Source: Cubamyces lactineus (taxonomy: Eukaryota; Basidiomycota; Agaricomycetes; Polyporales; Polyporaceae). Taken from it: DNA of 64,000 nt. The translations under genes and the position numbers were made by a program. Location: the NCBI GenBank assembly GCA_022376465.1, contig JACDTU010000001.1, positions 2,108,001 through 2,172,000 on the forward strand, given 5' to 3'. Of this stretch, positions 12,172 through 23,589 are shown piece after piece. Below the pieces are notes generated by a model. That model saw nothing but the letters and a program-made list of their open reading frames with translations, was not told the origin of the DNA and ran no database searches. Position 1 is the stretch's first letter; each line of letters begins with the position of its first letter.

Positions 12172-12687
12172 GTACGATGTTCAAAGGTCGAGAACGAAGG
12201 CCACGAGTGAGAAGTGAGAATAAGGTCGAGCAGAGCGAACTGCGAGGCTGTCTAGAACCGGACGAATCCCGCGGGGGTGGCGGTGTCGGCTCTGGGCGAG
12301 ATCACGTGGTACCCTCATCTGAGAACATTTCTGGTCTTGAACCATCAGCACGAACTCTGGGCTACCATAGGTTCCTTGCTCTTCTACATAACGTCCACGC
12401 TAGATTGTACAGTATGTGAGGTGGCTATGGGCTGGTACATGACAGGCTGATGAGTGGCTACACTCCGGCGCGGCCAGTGGTAGTACTAGGTACGTAGCTG
12501 CCATGACCGTGCTCGTGAACACTAATTATCGATCACTCCAAACGCTACCAGTGTTTTACTGACCTCAAGTTATAGCAGAGGTATTGGTATGAGGGCATGC
12601 AAATTATCCGGGGCTTTTCCCTAACGCTTCTATTCAGGGTCACATCAACATATACTCAGTACGGCAATAGAATAATCGTACTCACAC
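12172..12687. other. Intergenic region
   Basis: Upstream region of the dioxygenase gene and downstream region of nucleotidyltransferase gene A. I see no gene or clear repeat. Confidence 0.4.
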
Positions 12688-13453
12688 CTAGTTGCGCAGC
12701 GCTGCGGTTCTATCCGGGACCGTGAACCCTAACGCTCTCCAGTCGTAGATGGTAGTAGGTGATGCAGCGACAACATATTTCTTCAACGTCTCCGTCGCTG
12801 CCGTGAACATCGACTTGGGTACCCACTTGACGTCCTCGCTATCGATCCTAAGGTTCATCTGCTGCAGCTCCTCCAGAAGGCTATCGATGTCATGCACGTC
12901 CAGGAGACACTTCTCCCGCATGTCCTTCCTGGGCGATGCCCGGTGGTCGGTCCAGCCCTGCAGCTTCAGCAGCAACTGCGGGATGGGCGGCATCACAGGG
13001 AGCGTGCGATTGGCGCGCCTCTTCATGACGATGTGTCTGTACGGCACCGTGGGGACGTTCAGAATGCCGGGGATGAGGATGTCGACCTTGCAGCGCTTAG
13101 ACGTCCCTGGGATGCGCGACCACAGTACGCGGTAGGTCGCGCGGGGGTTGCGGGAGCGGAGAAGGAAGAATTGTCTGTTCTGCCGCACCAGCATCTGCTT
13201 CAGGTCCTCTTGAGAGTACACAGTCGAGAGGACGACTATGTCCACGTCCTGCGTTCCGTTGGCACTGCACAATTAGTGCCGTCCTCTCCAGCGCATATCG
13301 GGCGTGAAATCAGCGTACGTTAGGCTCCCTGGATACCCCATACATGTAGCTCGCCACGCTCCCCATAAGGCAGCACCTGAGGCCTTGGCTCTCAAAGACC
13401 GCGATGGCCATGCTAGCCACATCGAGGATTTCCGACGTAGTTGGGGTACTCAT
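12688..13453 (-). CDS. Small nucleotidyltransferase-fold protein, copy A
   Basis: Predicted protein of 231 residues with the hallmarks of the polymerase-beta-like nucleotidyltransferase fold. The helix-turn motif is CCLMGSVASYMYG (Gly31-Ser32). The metal-binding pair is DVDIVV (Asp46, Asp48), and a likely third acidic residue is in CKVDILIPG. The ATG at 13453 opens exon 1 (13453-13319). A 70-nt GT-AG intron (13318-13249) separates the GS motif from the DxD motif, and exon 2 runs 13248-12688. After the core there is a helical region (PIPQLLLKLQGWTDHR) and a conserved tail (KSMFTAATETLKKYV). Two paralogues lie upstream in the same orientation. The substrate is unknown; I do not recognise a characterised member. 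Confidence 0.75.
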
Positions 13454-14004
13454 CCTGCGCACTCTGTAGTACTGTTTAGAGCGAGGAGGGCCGCGCTGAG
13501 GTGGTGATCCAGAGTAACTCCAGATTCTGTGTGAGAGCGTCTGGAGTGGCTTATATTTCCATTTGCTGAGTGTGCTGCGGTAGTGCACTGGGTCGCGGCA
13601 AGCCTGCAATCGGGTTGGTCTGCTTCTTCTATGTGCTTATCGCGCAGTTAAACCTGGTGCTGAAGCGAAGAGGTAGGATTCGCTCGATGGGGGGTACGCT
13701 GCATAACAGATCGTGGCGGCAAGTTCAAGTACTGTACATATTCTGGGGAACGCTACCGGCGCGCTATCATACACGGGGTTGGATAGTCACGGCAAGGGGA
13801 ACGTAAACCGCAGCAGAGATGGGGTTAGATGGGGTTCTTGACATCGGAATGACACTGCGGTCGCTGGAGGTTGTAGTCGATCTGAAGCAGAGAAGAGACA
13901 GGTGCTGCGCGCAGTACTATACGTGAGAGCGGAGCTTCAAACCACCGTCAACTAATAAACACAGATGAGACCGTCAAAGCACGCACCCGTAACAAAGATG
14001 GGAA
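13454..14004. other. Intergenic region inside the nucleotidyltransferase cluster
   Basis: Promoter side of copy A and downstream of the relic copy. There is nothing further I can support. Confidence 0.35.
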
Positions 14005-14270
14005 CTATATGTCGAAGCCCAACTGGCGCCATTGGGGCAGACTCTCCTGGGGCACATCGAGACGTCCGGTGAAGTCCCGCAGTCTGGTCGTGGCGGCGGT
14101 GACCATGGACTCCGACACCCATGCCAAGCACCGTGAGCGCGGTGTGATCCGGTCTTCCTTCGAGCACGCATCATCCAGGAGCCGGGTAATGTCGTAGTAT
14201 TTATCCTCCTTACCGGTTCATGAAGCACATCCAAGAGATTCCGCCCAGGCATCCTTCAACGTGATTATCC
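14005..14270 (-). pseudogene. C-terminal relic of a third nucletidyltransferase-fold gene
   Basis: On the minus strand the frame ending at TAG 14005-14007 reads YYDITRLLDDACSK, then LAWVSESMVTAATTRLRDF, then PQWRQLGFDI. This matches, block for block, the C-terminal parts of copies A (KSMFTAATETLKKYV, DWRALGFTV) and B (QSMITAGNTRLQSFV, EKWRKLGFNI). Upstream, LKDAWAES matches LKLQAWSDH of copy B. It is then cut by an in-frame TGA at 14218-14220 unless a short intron removes it. No N-terminal half with the GS and DxD motifs is present. It is therefore a truncated duplicate sitting between the two intact genes. Confidence 0.75.
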
Positions 14271-14418
14271 TCGTATATCTACGATTGAAATGCAAACTCG
14301 GGTTACTTCCATCGCCTCCAGATTGGAGTGAGGGAGAATCTATATTGGCCCGTACATGTTGTCAGGAACATGCATCGGAAAGAACAAATTCGACAATGCT
14401 CACCGATCATCGAGACGG

Positions 14419-15138
14419 TCAGATGTTGAACCCTAACTTCCTCCACTTTTCTGCGCTCCTTTGGTCGGCCCCATACACGACAAAGGATTGCAACCGCGTG
14501 TTGCCGGCAGTAATCATCGACTGGGGTAGCCAGTCCAAACTGGCATAGCGGATATGCTCGCGCCTTCGCACGGCGATGTCGAGGAGTTGGTCGATATCGC
14601 GTATGTCCGTGTATTGCTTCATCCGCTGGTCCGATCGGTGCGATTCGCGATGATCAGACCACGCTTGCAGCTTGAGCAGGAGGTGAGGTATGAGGGGCAT
14701 CAGGGGAATACGGTGAGGCGACTTGAACACGATGCGATTGCGCGGAACATCTGGGATGTTCATGATGCCGGGTAAGAGGATGTCGACCTTCCAGGGCGAA
14801 GAGAACGCGGTCGAGCTCTTGTACCACAGAACCTTGTAGGTCGCATGGGGGTTGCGGGACCGCACAAGATAGAAGCTAGAGTCTGCGGCGACGAGCATCG
14901 ACTTCAGCGTCTCCTGCCCGTAGAGGCTGGTAAGGACGACCAGATCTATGTCCTGTAAAGGGGGTTGTTAGATAGATCGTGAGCGAACTGATATGGAGGA
15001 ACGTACATTAGGAGTTCGAGGGACCCCATACTCGTAGCTGGCGACACTGCCGACAAGACAGCACTTTAGCCCCCGAGAGGCAAATATGTCGATCGCCTTC
15101 TGTATAATGATGATGAGCTGATCAGTGACAGTGCTCAT
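14419..15138 (-). CDS. Small nucleotidyltransferase-fold protein, copy B
   Basis: Predicted 221-residue paralogue of copy A. The ATG at 15138 opens exon 1 (15138-15007), which holds CCLVGSVASYEYG (Gly30-Ser31). The intron 15006-14953 begins GTACGT and ends CAG. Exon 2 (14952-14419) starts with DIDLVV, the DxD pair. The third candidate acidic residue is in WKVDILLPG. The intron lies at exactly the same codon as in copy A, so the two are old genomic duplicates. Conserved middle and tail blocks are RSRNPHATYKVLW, PHLLLKLQAWSDH and PQSMITAGNTRL. Function is unknown. The intact triad argues for an active transferase or an active-site-bearing binding protein. Confidence 0.75.
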
Positions 15139-16051
15139 GCTGAGAGTTGATGGTCGGTCTCGCGGGGCCCTGTGGCATTATGGCCCATGGGTAGGAGAAG
15201 CACGCCGATGTCCCACGATTATCTGTGCGAATGTCCAGAACGTACATTCAGGCCAGTGCAGCCCATTCCCGGGAATACAGAAGTTGTTGCCTTCTCATCC
15301 CCACGAGGTCCGCTTTCAATGGAGAAGGATCCCGTTGTAGTAGGCAGCACCGTCTGCGATGGTCTACTGAGCTTGTTACACTGAAGAATTCAAGCGGCAG
15401 CGTCGCTTCGATGCATAGCTCCATAAGAGGTATCGAGGCCGGAGTATACGCTCAGGCGTTTGGGTCGTAACTGATCCAACGATCCTAGATTCTCTTCATA
15501 CGAAGGTGAGCATAGAGTTGGCACTGGTCGAGAAACAATTCGCGATTCGCGACATACTCGCGGAGGCGCCACGTGCCCCCGGCAAAGACCGGGCATAAAG
15601 CGCCCACCAGTGTGGGCAGCTAGCGCCCAGCGCTCAGCGGTGGGACCTTCGCTTTCTTCGACTCGCGAGGGCCAGTTTCGGACGTTCGTGTATGACCCAA
15701 CTCTCACGTACTACCTGGTTTCTGCACTACAAACGGGAATGGCTCGACTGCGCTCTATGGGCGGAAACGCGAACCCGCTTGAGTCTTATCAGCAGCAGCA
15801 CCCTTCTAGTCGGACTTCTTGGATGCATGACCAGCCGCCCACGAGTGCTCGCGTTCTATTCCAGGCAGCACGCCATGCAGCTCAACGCCTTCTGTACCGC
15901 GCGCACCGTTCCCACCGTGATTGGATATCTGCACAAAGCACCATACGGCATGAACTGGGCTATCTGGTCATGGGCGACTCTGCATCATGGTATATAGAGC
16001 TACGTGAACAGCACGAAGCAACGTGAACGTATTGTTCCGTATCTTTGCTCC
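15139..16051. other. Intergenic region, divergent promoters
   Basis: About 900 bp between the minus-strand nucleotidyltransferase B and the plus-strand carboxypeptidase, so it should hold both promoters. A TATA-like GTATATAGAGC lies at about 15990, roughly 60 bp before the carboxypeptidase ATG. Open frames here (for example 15610-16026) have no recognisable product. Confidence 0.4.
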
Positions 16052-18261
16052 ATGGCTGGGTTCTCGCTGCACGCTTTGGGCGCTGTCATCGTAGCGGTCT
16101 TCGCTGTCGTCGCATCCGTCATTGCGGCGCCGAGCGGTGCAACATTACAACCCTCTAGGGGGGAGTTCGTCTCCGAAAACCTGCAAGATGCGAAGCTTAG
16201 GTTCGTACGGAACTCTGGAGTTTGCGAGACTACGCCTGAGGTGGAACAGCTCTCTGGATACATCGATATCGGAACTAATATGTCCATGGTAAGCCGTCTT
16301 ACTTCCCTGAAGCTGTTGCAAGCGTGCTCACGGCTCTGCTGGTGTAGTGGTTTTGGTCCTTTGAAGCGCGTCACAATCCCGAGACGGCACCATTCACCTT
16401 GTGGTACGCAGTCTGTGCACGCATGCGCGCGTCAAGCAGCTCACCGCATCTGCAGGCTCAATGGTGGTCCCGGATGCTCCTCGATGATTGGCCTCTTCCA
16501 AGGTGCGAACCCCTGATCAGACTGATCTTCCGCTGGGTCTGACGGCACATGCAGAGCATGGACCATGCCAAGTAAATCCTGACGGGGAGACGACAGTGCT
16601 CAACCCTTTCAGGTATGATCACGACGCGATAACGTGACGCGGATCATCTGACCATGGAATTGCACAGCTGGAACAACATCAGTAACAGTACGTTCTGCTT
16701 GTCGAGTGTCATATGCCACCGCTCACGGCCATCAGTCATCTATATTGACCAGCCGATTGGGACGGGATTCTCGTTCGGCACGGTAGACGTGAACAGTACA
16801 TTTGCCGCTGCACCTCCCATCTGGACCGCCTTCCAGATCCTCTTCGAGAGCAAGGAGTTTGCCAAGTTCCAAAGCAGAGAGTACGCGGCCTCTGCTTCCA
16901 GCATACGACAACAAACCCGAACTCAACGACTGCTATAGGTTCATCTTTGCCACAGAGAGCTATGGAGGCCATTACGGCCCCGAGTTCGTCACCTTCTTCG
17001 ACGAACAGAATGCTAAGATCCGGAACCACACCCTCAAAGGAGAGCTCATCAACGTCTCCGCGCTCATGATCAATAAGTACGCGCCCTGCTAGTCCCTTCT
17101 TCCTGTCGTATATTCACGGACGGGGCGCGTTCTAGCGGATGGTACGATCCTCTCATACAGAACGAGGCCTACGTCCGGTTCGCCACGTTCGCGCCCGGAT
17201 ACGGCCAACTGCAAAGCGACGAAGTCCTCGCACAGCTCAATGAATCGTTCTTCGGACCCGGAGGTTGTCAGGAACAAGAGCTCGCATGCTACGCCGCCGA
17301 CGAGTCGCCCGAGAGCAACACCATCTGCCGCGCGGCGGATGACTTCTGCGTAAGCGCATTCCATGCATGCTCATCGTGGCCGTCTACGTGCATGCTCACT
17401 CCGGACGCTCGCTGGGAAGATCGACAACGTGTTCGTCCCGGCGATAGGCGACCGCGACTCGGATGACCTCAGGCAGAACGCGTCCTCCCCTGACCCATTC
17501 CCGCCCGAGTTCTATGTCAAGTTCTTGCGGAACGCGACGATCGTGGAGAAGATTGGAGCCGAGGTGCGTCTGCGATCCTCTTCGCGATGAGCGAGCAGGC
17601 ACTGAACGATATCGCGACTGGCATAGGCGCGGTACTCCGAATGCTCCAACAGTCTGTTTGGTCGCACGGGCGACGACGCGCGCACGCTACTCCCTCAGCT
17701 TGCAGCCCTAGCCAACTCGAGGCTCAAGATTCTCATTTGGGTACGTCAAAGCCTTGCGTCGTGCTGGGCTATGACTGTCTGACGACGATGTGTCTTCGGC
17801 TTGCAGGCGGGCGATGCAGACATCAAGTACGTTGCACTCGATCGTCGCTGCGCTCATCGTATACTGACGGACACGATGCTAGCTGTAATTGGCTCGGTGG
17901 CCATGCATCCGTCCTCGCTATGGACTGGTACGGCAACGAGACCCTGCATAGGACCCCGTTAACGAACATGACTATTCACGGCAAGCCCGTCGCGTCCATC
18001 CAGAACGTCGACAACTTCTCATTCGCGTACGTTCTCTACGAGCTCTCAAGTCCTTCCCCGTGTCAGGGCCTATGCTGATGTTTCCATAGCCGTGTCTTTG
18101 AGGCAGGCCACGAGATAGTGCGTGCTCATCTCCTATTTCTGAGGTACTGAGGTAAAAATGATGCTAATGATCTCGTATAATAGCCCGCGTTCCAGCCGGA
18201 AGTGGCCTTCGAGGTATTCTCGCAGATTGTCCGCAAAGAGCAGCTTCACTCTGTGCCGTGA
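16052..18261 (+). CDS. Serine carboxypeptidase, peptidase family S10
   Basis: Secreted or vacuolar serine carboxypeptidase. The ATG at 16052 (MAGFSLHALGAVIVAVFAVV) gives a good signal peptide. Blocks in order are SGYIDIG, then WFWSFEARHNPETAPFTLW, then LNGGPGCSSM (oxyanion-hole region), then YIDQPIGTGFSFG. Next is the nucleophile motif ATESYGGHYGPEF (Ser of ESYGG near 16965). The catalytic Asp region is AGDADI plus CNWLGG (about 17810-17900), and the catalytic His is in FEAGHEIPAFQPE (about 18100-18200). The gene ends at TGA 18259-18261. At least seven short introns interrupt it. The usual family DYNC is reduced to a variant here but CNWLGG is intact. All three members of the triad are visible, so I regard it as functional. 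Confidence 0.9.
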
Positions 18262-18946
18262 CGAGTCCCAGAGCGCGATGTCCATAAGGAATATGTAGTG
18301 CTTCGTATGACAGCTTGCTAGAGTGACCTCTCGGACAGTGTTGGCTATAAAGACCAGCAGGAACTGAGGAGGCTACCGTTGTCCCTTGAGAACATTCGAC
18401 GCGTCAAGCAAGTAGAACGATGGAGCGCCCGGCGAGACGCTCCGAAGGGTTGCTGAGAACTTGACGACAAGGGACACGGGTCAGAGCACAAATCTGGACA
18501 CGAGGCACGTAGGAGACAGGCTAGCAATATCGACATCCTTCGCTCCTTCGCTATCCATTATAAGTAGCCCTGAATCGACTTCGATGTGCGGCCGAGAGAA
18601 TCAACCTGGAGAACATGCTGTCTTTTTGGCTCTATGGTTGAGATACACGTACTACGAAGAATCATGCTTCTGCACCTACTTCCCCACCTTTGGTGGTCTC
18701 AATTCGATAGAGCGTATTGGTGGCATGCATAGATTAGATATCTACCACATCTAATATGGCACGTAAGCCATAGCACAGTGCGGAATGATGCACAGCAAGA
18801 CATGGCATGGATAGGATGACAGTACGCAAGGACCACAAGATCACGAGAGCGATGAAAGCAATGTCCGGATGTTGTTACAGAGATCGACAGCACCAGGAGA
18901 TACCAGTCTCAGAGGGTATACAGATGTTCGAATTGGTGCCAGGCTA
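18262..18946. other. Intergenic region
   Basis: Downstream of the carboxypeptidase. It is AT-richer than its neighbours, with only short open frames. A small imperfect palindrome (TTAGATATCTACCACATCTAA) lies at about 18733-18753. Confidence 0.35.
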
Positions 18947-19879
18947 TCAGTCTACGTCCTGGTCGGTGAGCTGGGACACAGTCGCTATATCACACGGGGA
19001 TTGCACTTCTCCGTTCTCAGCTACGATGATGATGTCAGATACTCGTATCAAGTTGACTGGACTGTGATACATACCTTCTAGTGCGGGTTCCTCCACTACG
19101 GCCGCAAGCGACCCAGAGCATGTGTCAACTTGCGGAGTGTTCGCGCTCGATGAAACTAATATAGAGTTGGTTCGAGCGACGAGTTCGGATAGTTCTACGC
19201 CTGTAAGGCCGCCAGATGCGGCAGTGGCTGAGAGAACCGGAGAGGGGGGTGCGGACATGACCTCCCAACCGGAGTCCACTGAATGGACAGCTAAGCTCGC
19301 GTACGAATCCAGCATTCTCGCTCAGTCAGGGTTCGTGTAAGGACACCAGTATGTTAACTTACAGGGAGCGTACTGGGGTACTGCAAGAGCAGCGTAGTAA
19401 TCAGAAGACGACTAACATGGTCCGTTCGTGTCAGTATGGTAACTAGGAGTGTAGAGCTGCATTACCTGCACATCGTCTCGAAGGTCGAAGGTGCCGCTCT
19501 CGAACTTGTGCGCACGGTTGTACAGCGTCAGACTCCTCCAGGGACCCATTTTCCGATGTTCTTCTCTCAACCTCCACCCAGTGTGGTAGAGTCTGCCATT
19601 GCATGAGAGATTTAGCGTCATCAGATGCCTCCGCATCGGTGATGTGGACACTGACTGCTTTTGTTTCTTGGAGTACTTCTTTCCAAGCGTCGCGGGTAGA
19701 TTTTGCTCTTTGAGTTTGTCCGTGACATGACGCAGGTTGGCGTAGCCTCTTTCGATAGCTGCCGCTGGTAGCCGTCGAGAGACGAGGCCCACGATCCCTG
19801 ATCCATTGAGACCGGAGAGGGTTGCCACATTGGCCACGTCCTGTGTGGCCCGTTCTAAATCAGCCAACGGCGAGCTCAT
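18947..19879 (-). CDS. Hypothetical protein, uncertain gene model
   Basis: A minus-strand ATG at 19879 opens 155 codons (MSSPLADLERATQDVANVA, then GLVSRRLPAAAIERGYANL, then KKYSKKQKQ) down to 19412. The sequence is helical and amphipathic and matches no family I know. A plausible donor (GATGTGCAG followed by GTAATG) occurs near 19465 and an acceptor TTGCAG near 19385. A further exon could therefore be the open frame 19315-18947 (SLAVHSVDSGWEVMSAPPS, then TGVELSELVARTNSILVS). The joining of the two parts is a guess. It could also be two fragments of decayed genes. Confidence 0.35.
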
Positions 19880-20338
19880 ATCCTGCGAGCCTCAAGAAGA
19901 CGGATGCTAGAGCAGGGTGGATAGTTGTAGAGCGCTGCGGGAAGGGGAGGGCGAGAAGATGAGGAGGTATGGCAGATGGAGTGTGGTTTGGGGCTCGATG
20001 TATATGTACGCCTGATATGAGGGGCGCCATGCTCGGGCGGTTAGCTTGCTCTAGGTATGGGGAGTAACCAGAACCAGCGAAGAAATATAAAGCAGAAATC
20101 CCTGAGTCCTTCCTGCCATGTTCCTTGTGTACAGCATTTTGGAGGAGGTTGCGATCGGAGTACAACAACAGCCTCTCACGGTACAGCAGCAACCACCGGA
20201 GCAGCGGAGTTGCGGGCGGAGTGCCTCAGTCGCGTGGCGCCTGTCGCTTCACACAAACGCCCACAACTTCGCGACCACTCCGGACTTGAACGCAGCTAAG
20301 ATCACCTCCGTCCGCGTCTCCTTTCATTGATTGCTGCA
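19880..20338. other. Intergenic region, divergent promoters
   Basis: Lies between the minus-strand hypothetical gene and the plus-strand kinase-like gene. It contains a CAGCAACC/CAACAGCC-rich stretch at about 20163-20205. No gene was identified. Confidence 0.35.
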
Positions 20339-21688
20339 ATGCCCCCCGAAGAAGAGAATGCCCGTCCGTCCTCTCAGACGGAAGAGGTCGAGGAAGATGT
20401 CTTTGATGGGCAGTTGAACGAGGACGAAGTGTGGTGGCGAGACCACCAGCCGTGGTTGCAAGAACGCGGCTACATGCTACGCCCACGATACAGACCAGAC
20501 TGGGTGCCTTCGTGGCACAAAGATGGCGGTAACGACTACTACATGCGGGAGGATGGGCAGGATATAGTGGCAAGTCTCGTACATTCCTACCGGCGATTCA
20601 TTCCTTGACCTCCCAGACTTCTGTAGCGCGGGTATGTCCTTGACGCGACTCGCGTCGCAGACGATACTGTCGTCGTCTTGAAACAGATCAGGCTATCCGA
20701 ACATCCCTACGAGATTGACATCTGTCGCTACTTCTCCTCTGAGCCCCGAGCAAGTGATCCTGCCAATCACTGCGTACCCATCTACGAGATTCTTGATGTT
20801 CCCAATGACTCCGACCTCAAGTTGATTGTCATGCCCTTGCTGCGCAAATTCTACAATCCTCGTTTCCTTACAATTGGAGAGGCTGTGGAGTTTTTCCGCC
20901 AGGCTTTCGAGGTGGGTAACGTCGGCATCACCTCGTCCTGATCATCCAATCAAGAGCTGTCTTATAGGGCCTTCGTTTCATGCATGCTCACCACGTAGCC
21001 CATAGGTCAGTTAGCTGCTCCTTCCTTGGGTATACACTCATATTGTCCAAGGGACTGCGGGAAGTTGAACATTATGATGGACCCACGCCCGCTCTACCCA
21101 CAGTTGTATCATTTTGTATCCATATCCGACACTCGTGATGGTACGGGCACAGCAAAACACTATACGCGCACTCGCACACCGATCAAATACTACTTTATCG
21201 ACTTTGGCCTGTCGCGCAGGTATAATCCCGCGAAAGGCCCGCCACGCTCACGGCCAATTTGGGGCGCCGATCGCACAGTGCCTGAATTTCACAAATCCCT
21301 GCAGCCTTGTGATCCCTTCCCGACGGACGTCTACTACTTGGGAAACGTAATAAAAACTGTGTTCTTAGACGTAAGTACCTTACTCTCTTACTCTCAATGG
21401 GAGTCGCATTCTCATCAAGCTTCGCAGGAGTACAAAGGCTTAGATTTCATGAAGCCTTTGGTCGATGACATGACACAGGAAGAGCCCGACAGCAGACCCA
21501 ACATGGACCAAGTCGTCGCCCGTTTCGACATCCTACTCAACTCACTCAGTACATGGAGATTGCGTTCGCGTCTAGCCAAGCGATACGAACCATGGATCAT
21601 TCGCGTTTTCAGGGTAGTGGCCCACACATATCGCACACTGATCTATGTCCTCACTCGTCGTCCTGCGCTACCTTGCCCACCGCGGTAA
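20339..21688 (+). CDS. Protein kinase-like protein (basidiomycete-type)
   Basis: Predicted protein kinase-fold protein. The ATG at 20339 begins an acidic N-terminus (MPPEEENARPSSQ). Then come WWRDHQPWLQERGY and a strand-rich lobe with VVLKQIRLSEHPYEIDI, where the Lys in VLKQI is the likely ATP lysine. The hinge region is LIVMPLL. The catalytic loop HVAHRDCGKLNIMMD is split by an intron within the Arg codon (exon end about 21003, next exon from about 21057). The magnesium motif is YYFIDFGLSR. Downstream, DVYYLGNVIKTVF and ARFDILL match the helical lobe. Introns lie at about 20575-20640, 20912-20968, 21004-21056 and 21371-21426. The stop is TAA at 21686-21688. HRD, Asn and DFG are all present, so activity is possible. 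The substrate is unknown. Confidence 0.8.
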
Positions 21689-22377
21689 CGTATCCACGTC
21701 CGCCTTGTTCTGCTGTGTGTGTTACGTCTGTCGCTATCATCCTTGCTATAATTTATGCCTACGCCCAGCGATCATCAACTATGATATCAATGTTTGGACA
21801 GGCATCCTAGTTGAGACACCATTATTTCTTGTTCCCCTGGTAAGTGCAATCATCGATCGAGCTCGAAACAAAGACCAAAATACAGCCGCAGACGTACTCC
21901 GTACGAAGGATTACTTCAGACCTCATGGCGTTGAGTTGAGAGACCTCAGAGCGGAACGTCCTGCATCTGTTCGGGCCGTCTACCGCGGGCAACCACTTGT
22001 GTTTCGGAGATTCTGTTGTTAGAAGACTGACTCGGAAGAAACTTACAGTACTGTACGTTGGAGGTCAGCACAAACCCGAAGGGAGGAGGTACAGAACGTG
22101 TAGAACATGCAGGAAGGGCGGAGGTGCGGAGCGCCCAGCGAGACGCGCCGAAGGTACTGTGCGCCTATTTTGGATGACAACAACATGATGACAAATGGAG
22201 ATGGTCCAGAGGATGCATCCACGGTCATACCGTCGCATCTCGAGCTCGATGAACGGCTAAATGCTGTCGAGGAAATTCGGTGCAGCAATCGTACATGGTC
22301 TTTCGCGGTATATAAGAGGGCTACTGTGAGTCGGCGGGTCATCACCCCACTGTAACATCCACACGACTCGGATTCGC
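21689..22377 (+). promoter_or_regulatory. Intergenic region with the FAD-monooxygenase promoter
   Basis: The last 150 bp carry a clean TATA box (TATATAAG at 22309-22316) 62 bp before the ATG at 22378, giving a short leader. The block 22232-22381 is the one duplicated at 7743-7882. Upstream (21690-22200) is an open but unrecognised stretch. Confidence 0.6.
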
Positions 22378-23589
22378 ATGACAGACTCACCCAAACCTCG
22401 CATCGCCATCGTTGGTGGAGGCCCTAGTGGCCTCGTTCTCCTCCTCACACTCTACAAGCGAGGTATCCCTGCTACACTCTATGAACGCGAAGCCAGCAGC
22501 GAATCTCGCGCACACCTCGGAGGCATGCTCGACCTCGAATGGGACAGTGGCCAGCGCGCCTTGCGCGAGAACGGACTCGAGGACGAGTTTGTCAAGCGCT
22601 CCCGCTCGGGGGGCATCGAGGAGAAGCGGCTATGCGGGAAGGACGGCGTACCAATCTTCCACCGCAAGGTGGCCAAGCGCACGACCGTCGATCTAAAGGA
22701 GTCTCGTCCCGAGATCGACCGTCGGGTGCTCCGCGAGCTGCTGCTCGAAGCTGTACCTGCGGATTCCATCAAATGGGGCCACGCTCTTGCCTCCGTTCGA
22801 CCGCTCGAGGGCGGCCAGCACGAGTTGACCTTCTCCAACGGAGTCGTCGCAGTCGCAGACATCGTCGTCGGGGCTGATGGTGCCCACTCTCGCGTCCGCC
22901 CGCTCGTCTCTCCCGCTACCCCGCAGTACTATGGCGTCACCGGGGCAGAGATTTCAATCGCTCCGGACGTCGCCGCCCGTCCAGAGAACCGCGACATTCT
23001 CGATGCGATCGGACTGGGTGCGCTCTTCGCCTGCGAGGACGGCAAAATGTTCGGTACGGGCCAGCCCAACGTCGAAGGCCGCATCCGCGCGTACGCATGG
23101 CACCGTACGCCCCTCGGCTGGGCGCTCCCAAGCAGCCCGAAGGAGGCCAAGAAAGCTTTGCTCGAGGTTTACGACGGCTGGGCGCCGTGGCTGCGCAAGT
23201 TCATCGAGGTCTGCGACGAGGACGCCATCTACTCCCGGCCGTTGTTTTACCTCCCCGTCGGACATCGGTGGCCACACAAGGCGGGAGTCACTCTCGTCGG
23301 AGACGCAGCCCACCTCATGGGTCCTTTCGCGGGCGCGGGTGCAAACCTTGCGATGCTCGACGGGCTGGAACTGGGGCTCCTGTTGGCCGACGCGATCTCG
23401 AAAGACCTGACGGTGGAGGAAAGGGAGGCAGCGATTGCAGCATGGGAGGAGGAGATGCTTACGAGGGCAGAGGGGTTTGCTGCGATGACGGCGCAGAATC
23501 TCGAGGCTTGCCTCAGTCCGGACGCGCCTCAGTCGATAGCGGCGAAGTGGAGGAAGGCGTTCGGTCAGGTCAAGGACGAGCAGGCGTGA
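22378..23589 (+). CDS. FAD-dependent monooxygenase, TetX/salicylate-hydroxylase type
   Basis: Class A flavoprotein monooxygenase of 403 residues, encoded without an intron. It has the N-terminal dinucleotide fold RIAIVGGGPSGLVLLL with glutamate in TLYERE. Next is LGGMLDLEWDSGQ, characteristic of the TetX-like subgroup. The Asp-Gly motif is DIVVGADGAHSRVR (about residues 160-173). The second FAD motif is TLVGDAAHLMGPFAGAGAN (about 305-323), followed by a C-terminal helix. It should hydroxylate an aromatic or polycyclic small molecule using NAD(P)H and oxygen. TetX-like enzymes in fungi serve detoxification or secondary metabolism. The lack of introns and the higher GC and codon bias contrast with the intron-rich neighbours. 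This fits horizontal acquisition or a retrocopy, but neither is proven. Confidence 0.88.
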   Translation: MTDSPKPRIAIVGGGPSGLVLLLTLYKRGIPATLYEREASSESRAHLGGMLDLEWDSGQRALRENGLEDEFVKRSRSGGIEEKRLCGKDGVPIFHRKVAKRTTVDLKESRPEIDRRVLRELLLEAVPADSIKWGHALASVRPLEGGQHELTFSNGVVAVADIVVGADGAHSRVRPLVSPATPQYYGVTGAEISIAPDVAARPENRDILDAIGLGALFACEDGKMFGTGQPNVEGRIRAYAWHRTPLGWALPSSPKEAKKALLEVYDGWAPWLRKFIEVCDEDAIYSRPLFYLPVGHRWPHKAGVTLVGDAAHLMGPFAGAGANLAMLDGLELGLLLADAISKDLTVEEREAAIAAWEEEMLTRAEGFAAMTAQNLEACLSPDAPQSIAAKWRKAFGQVKDEQA

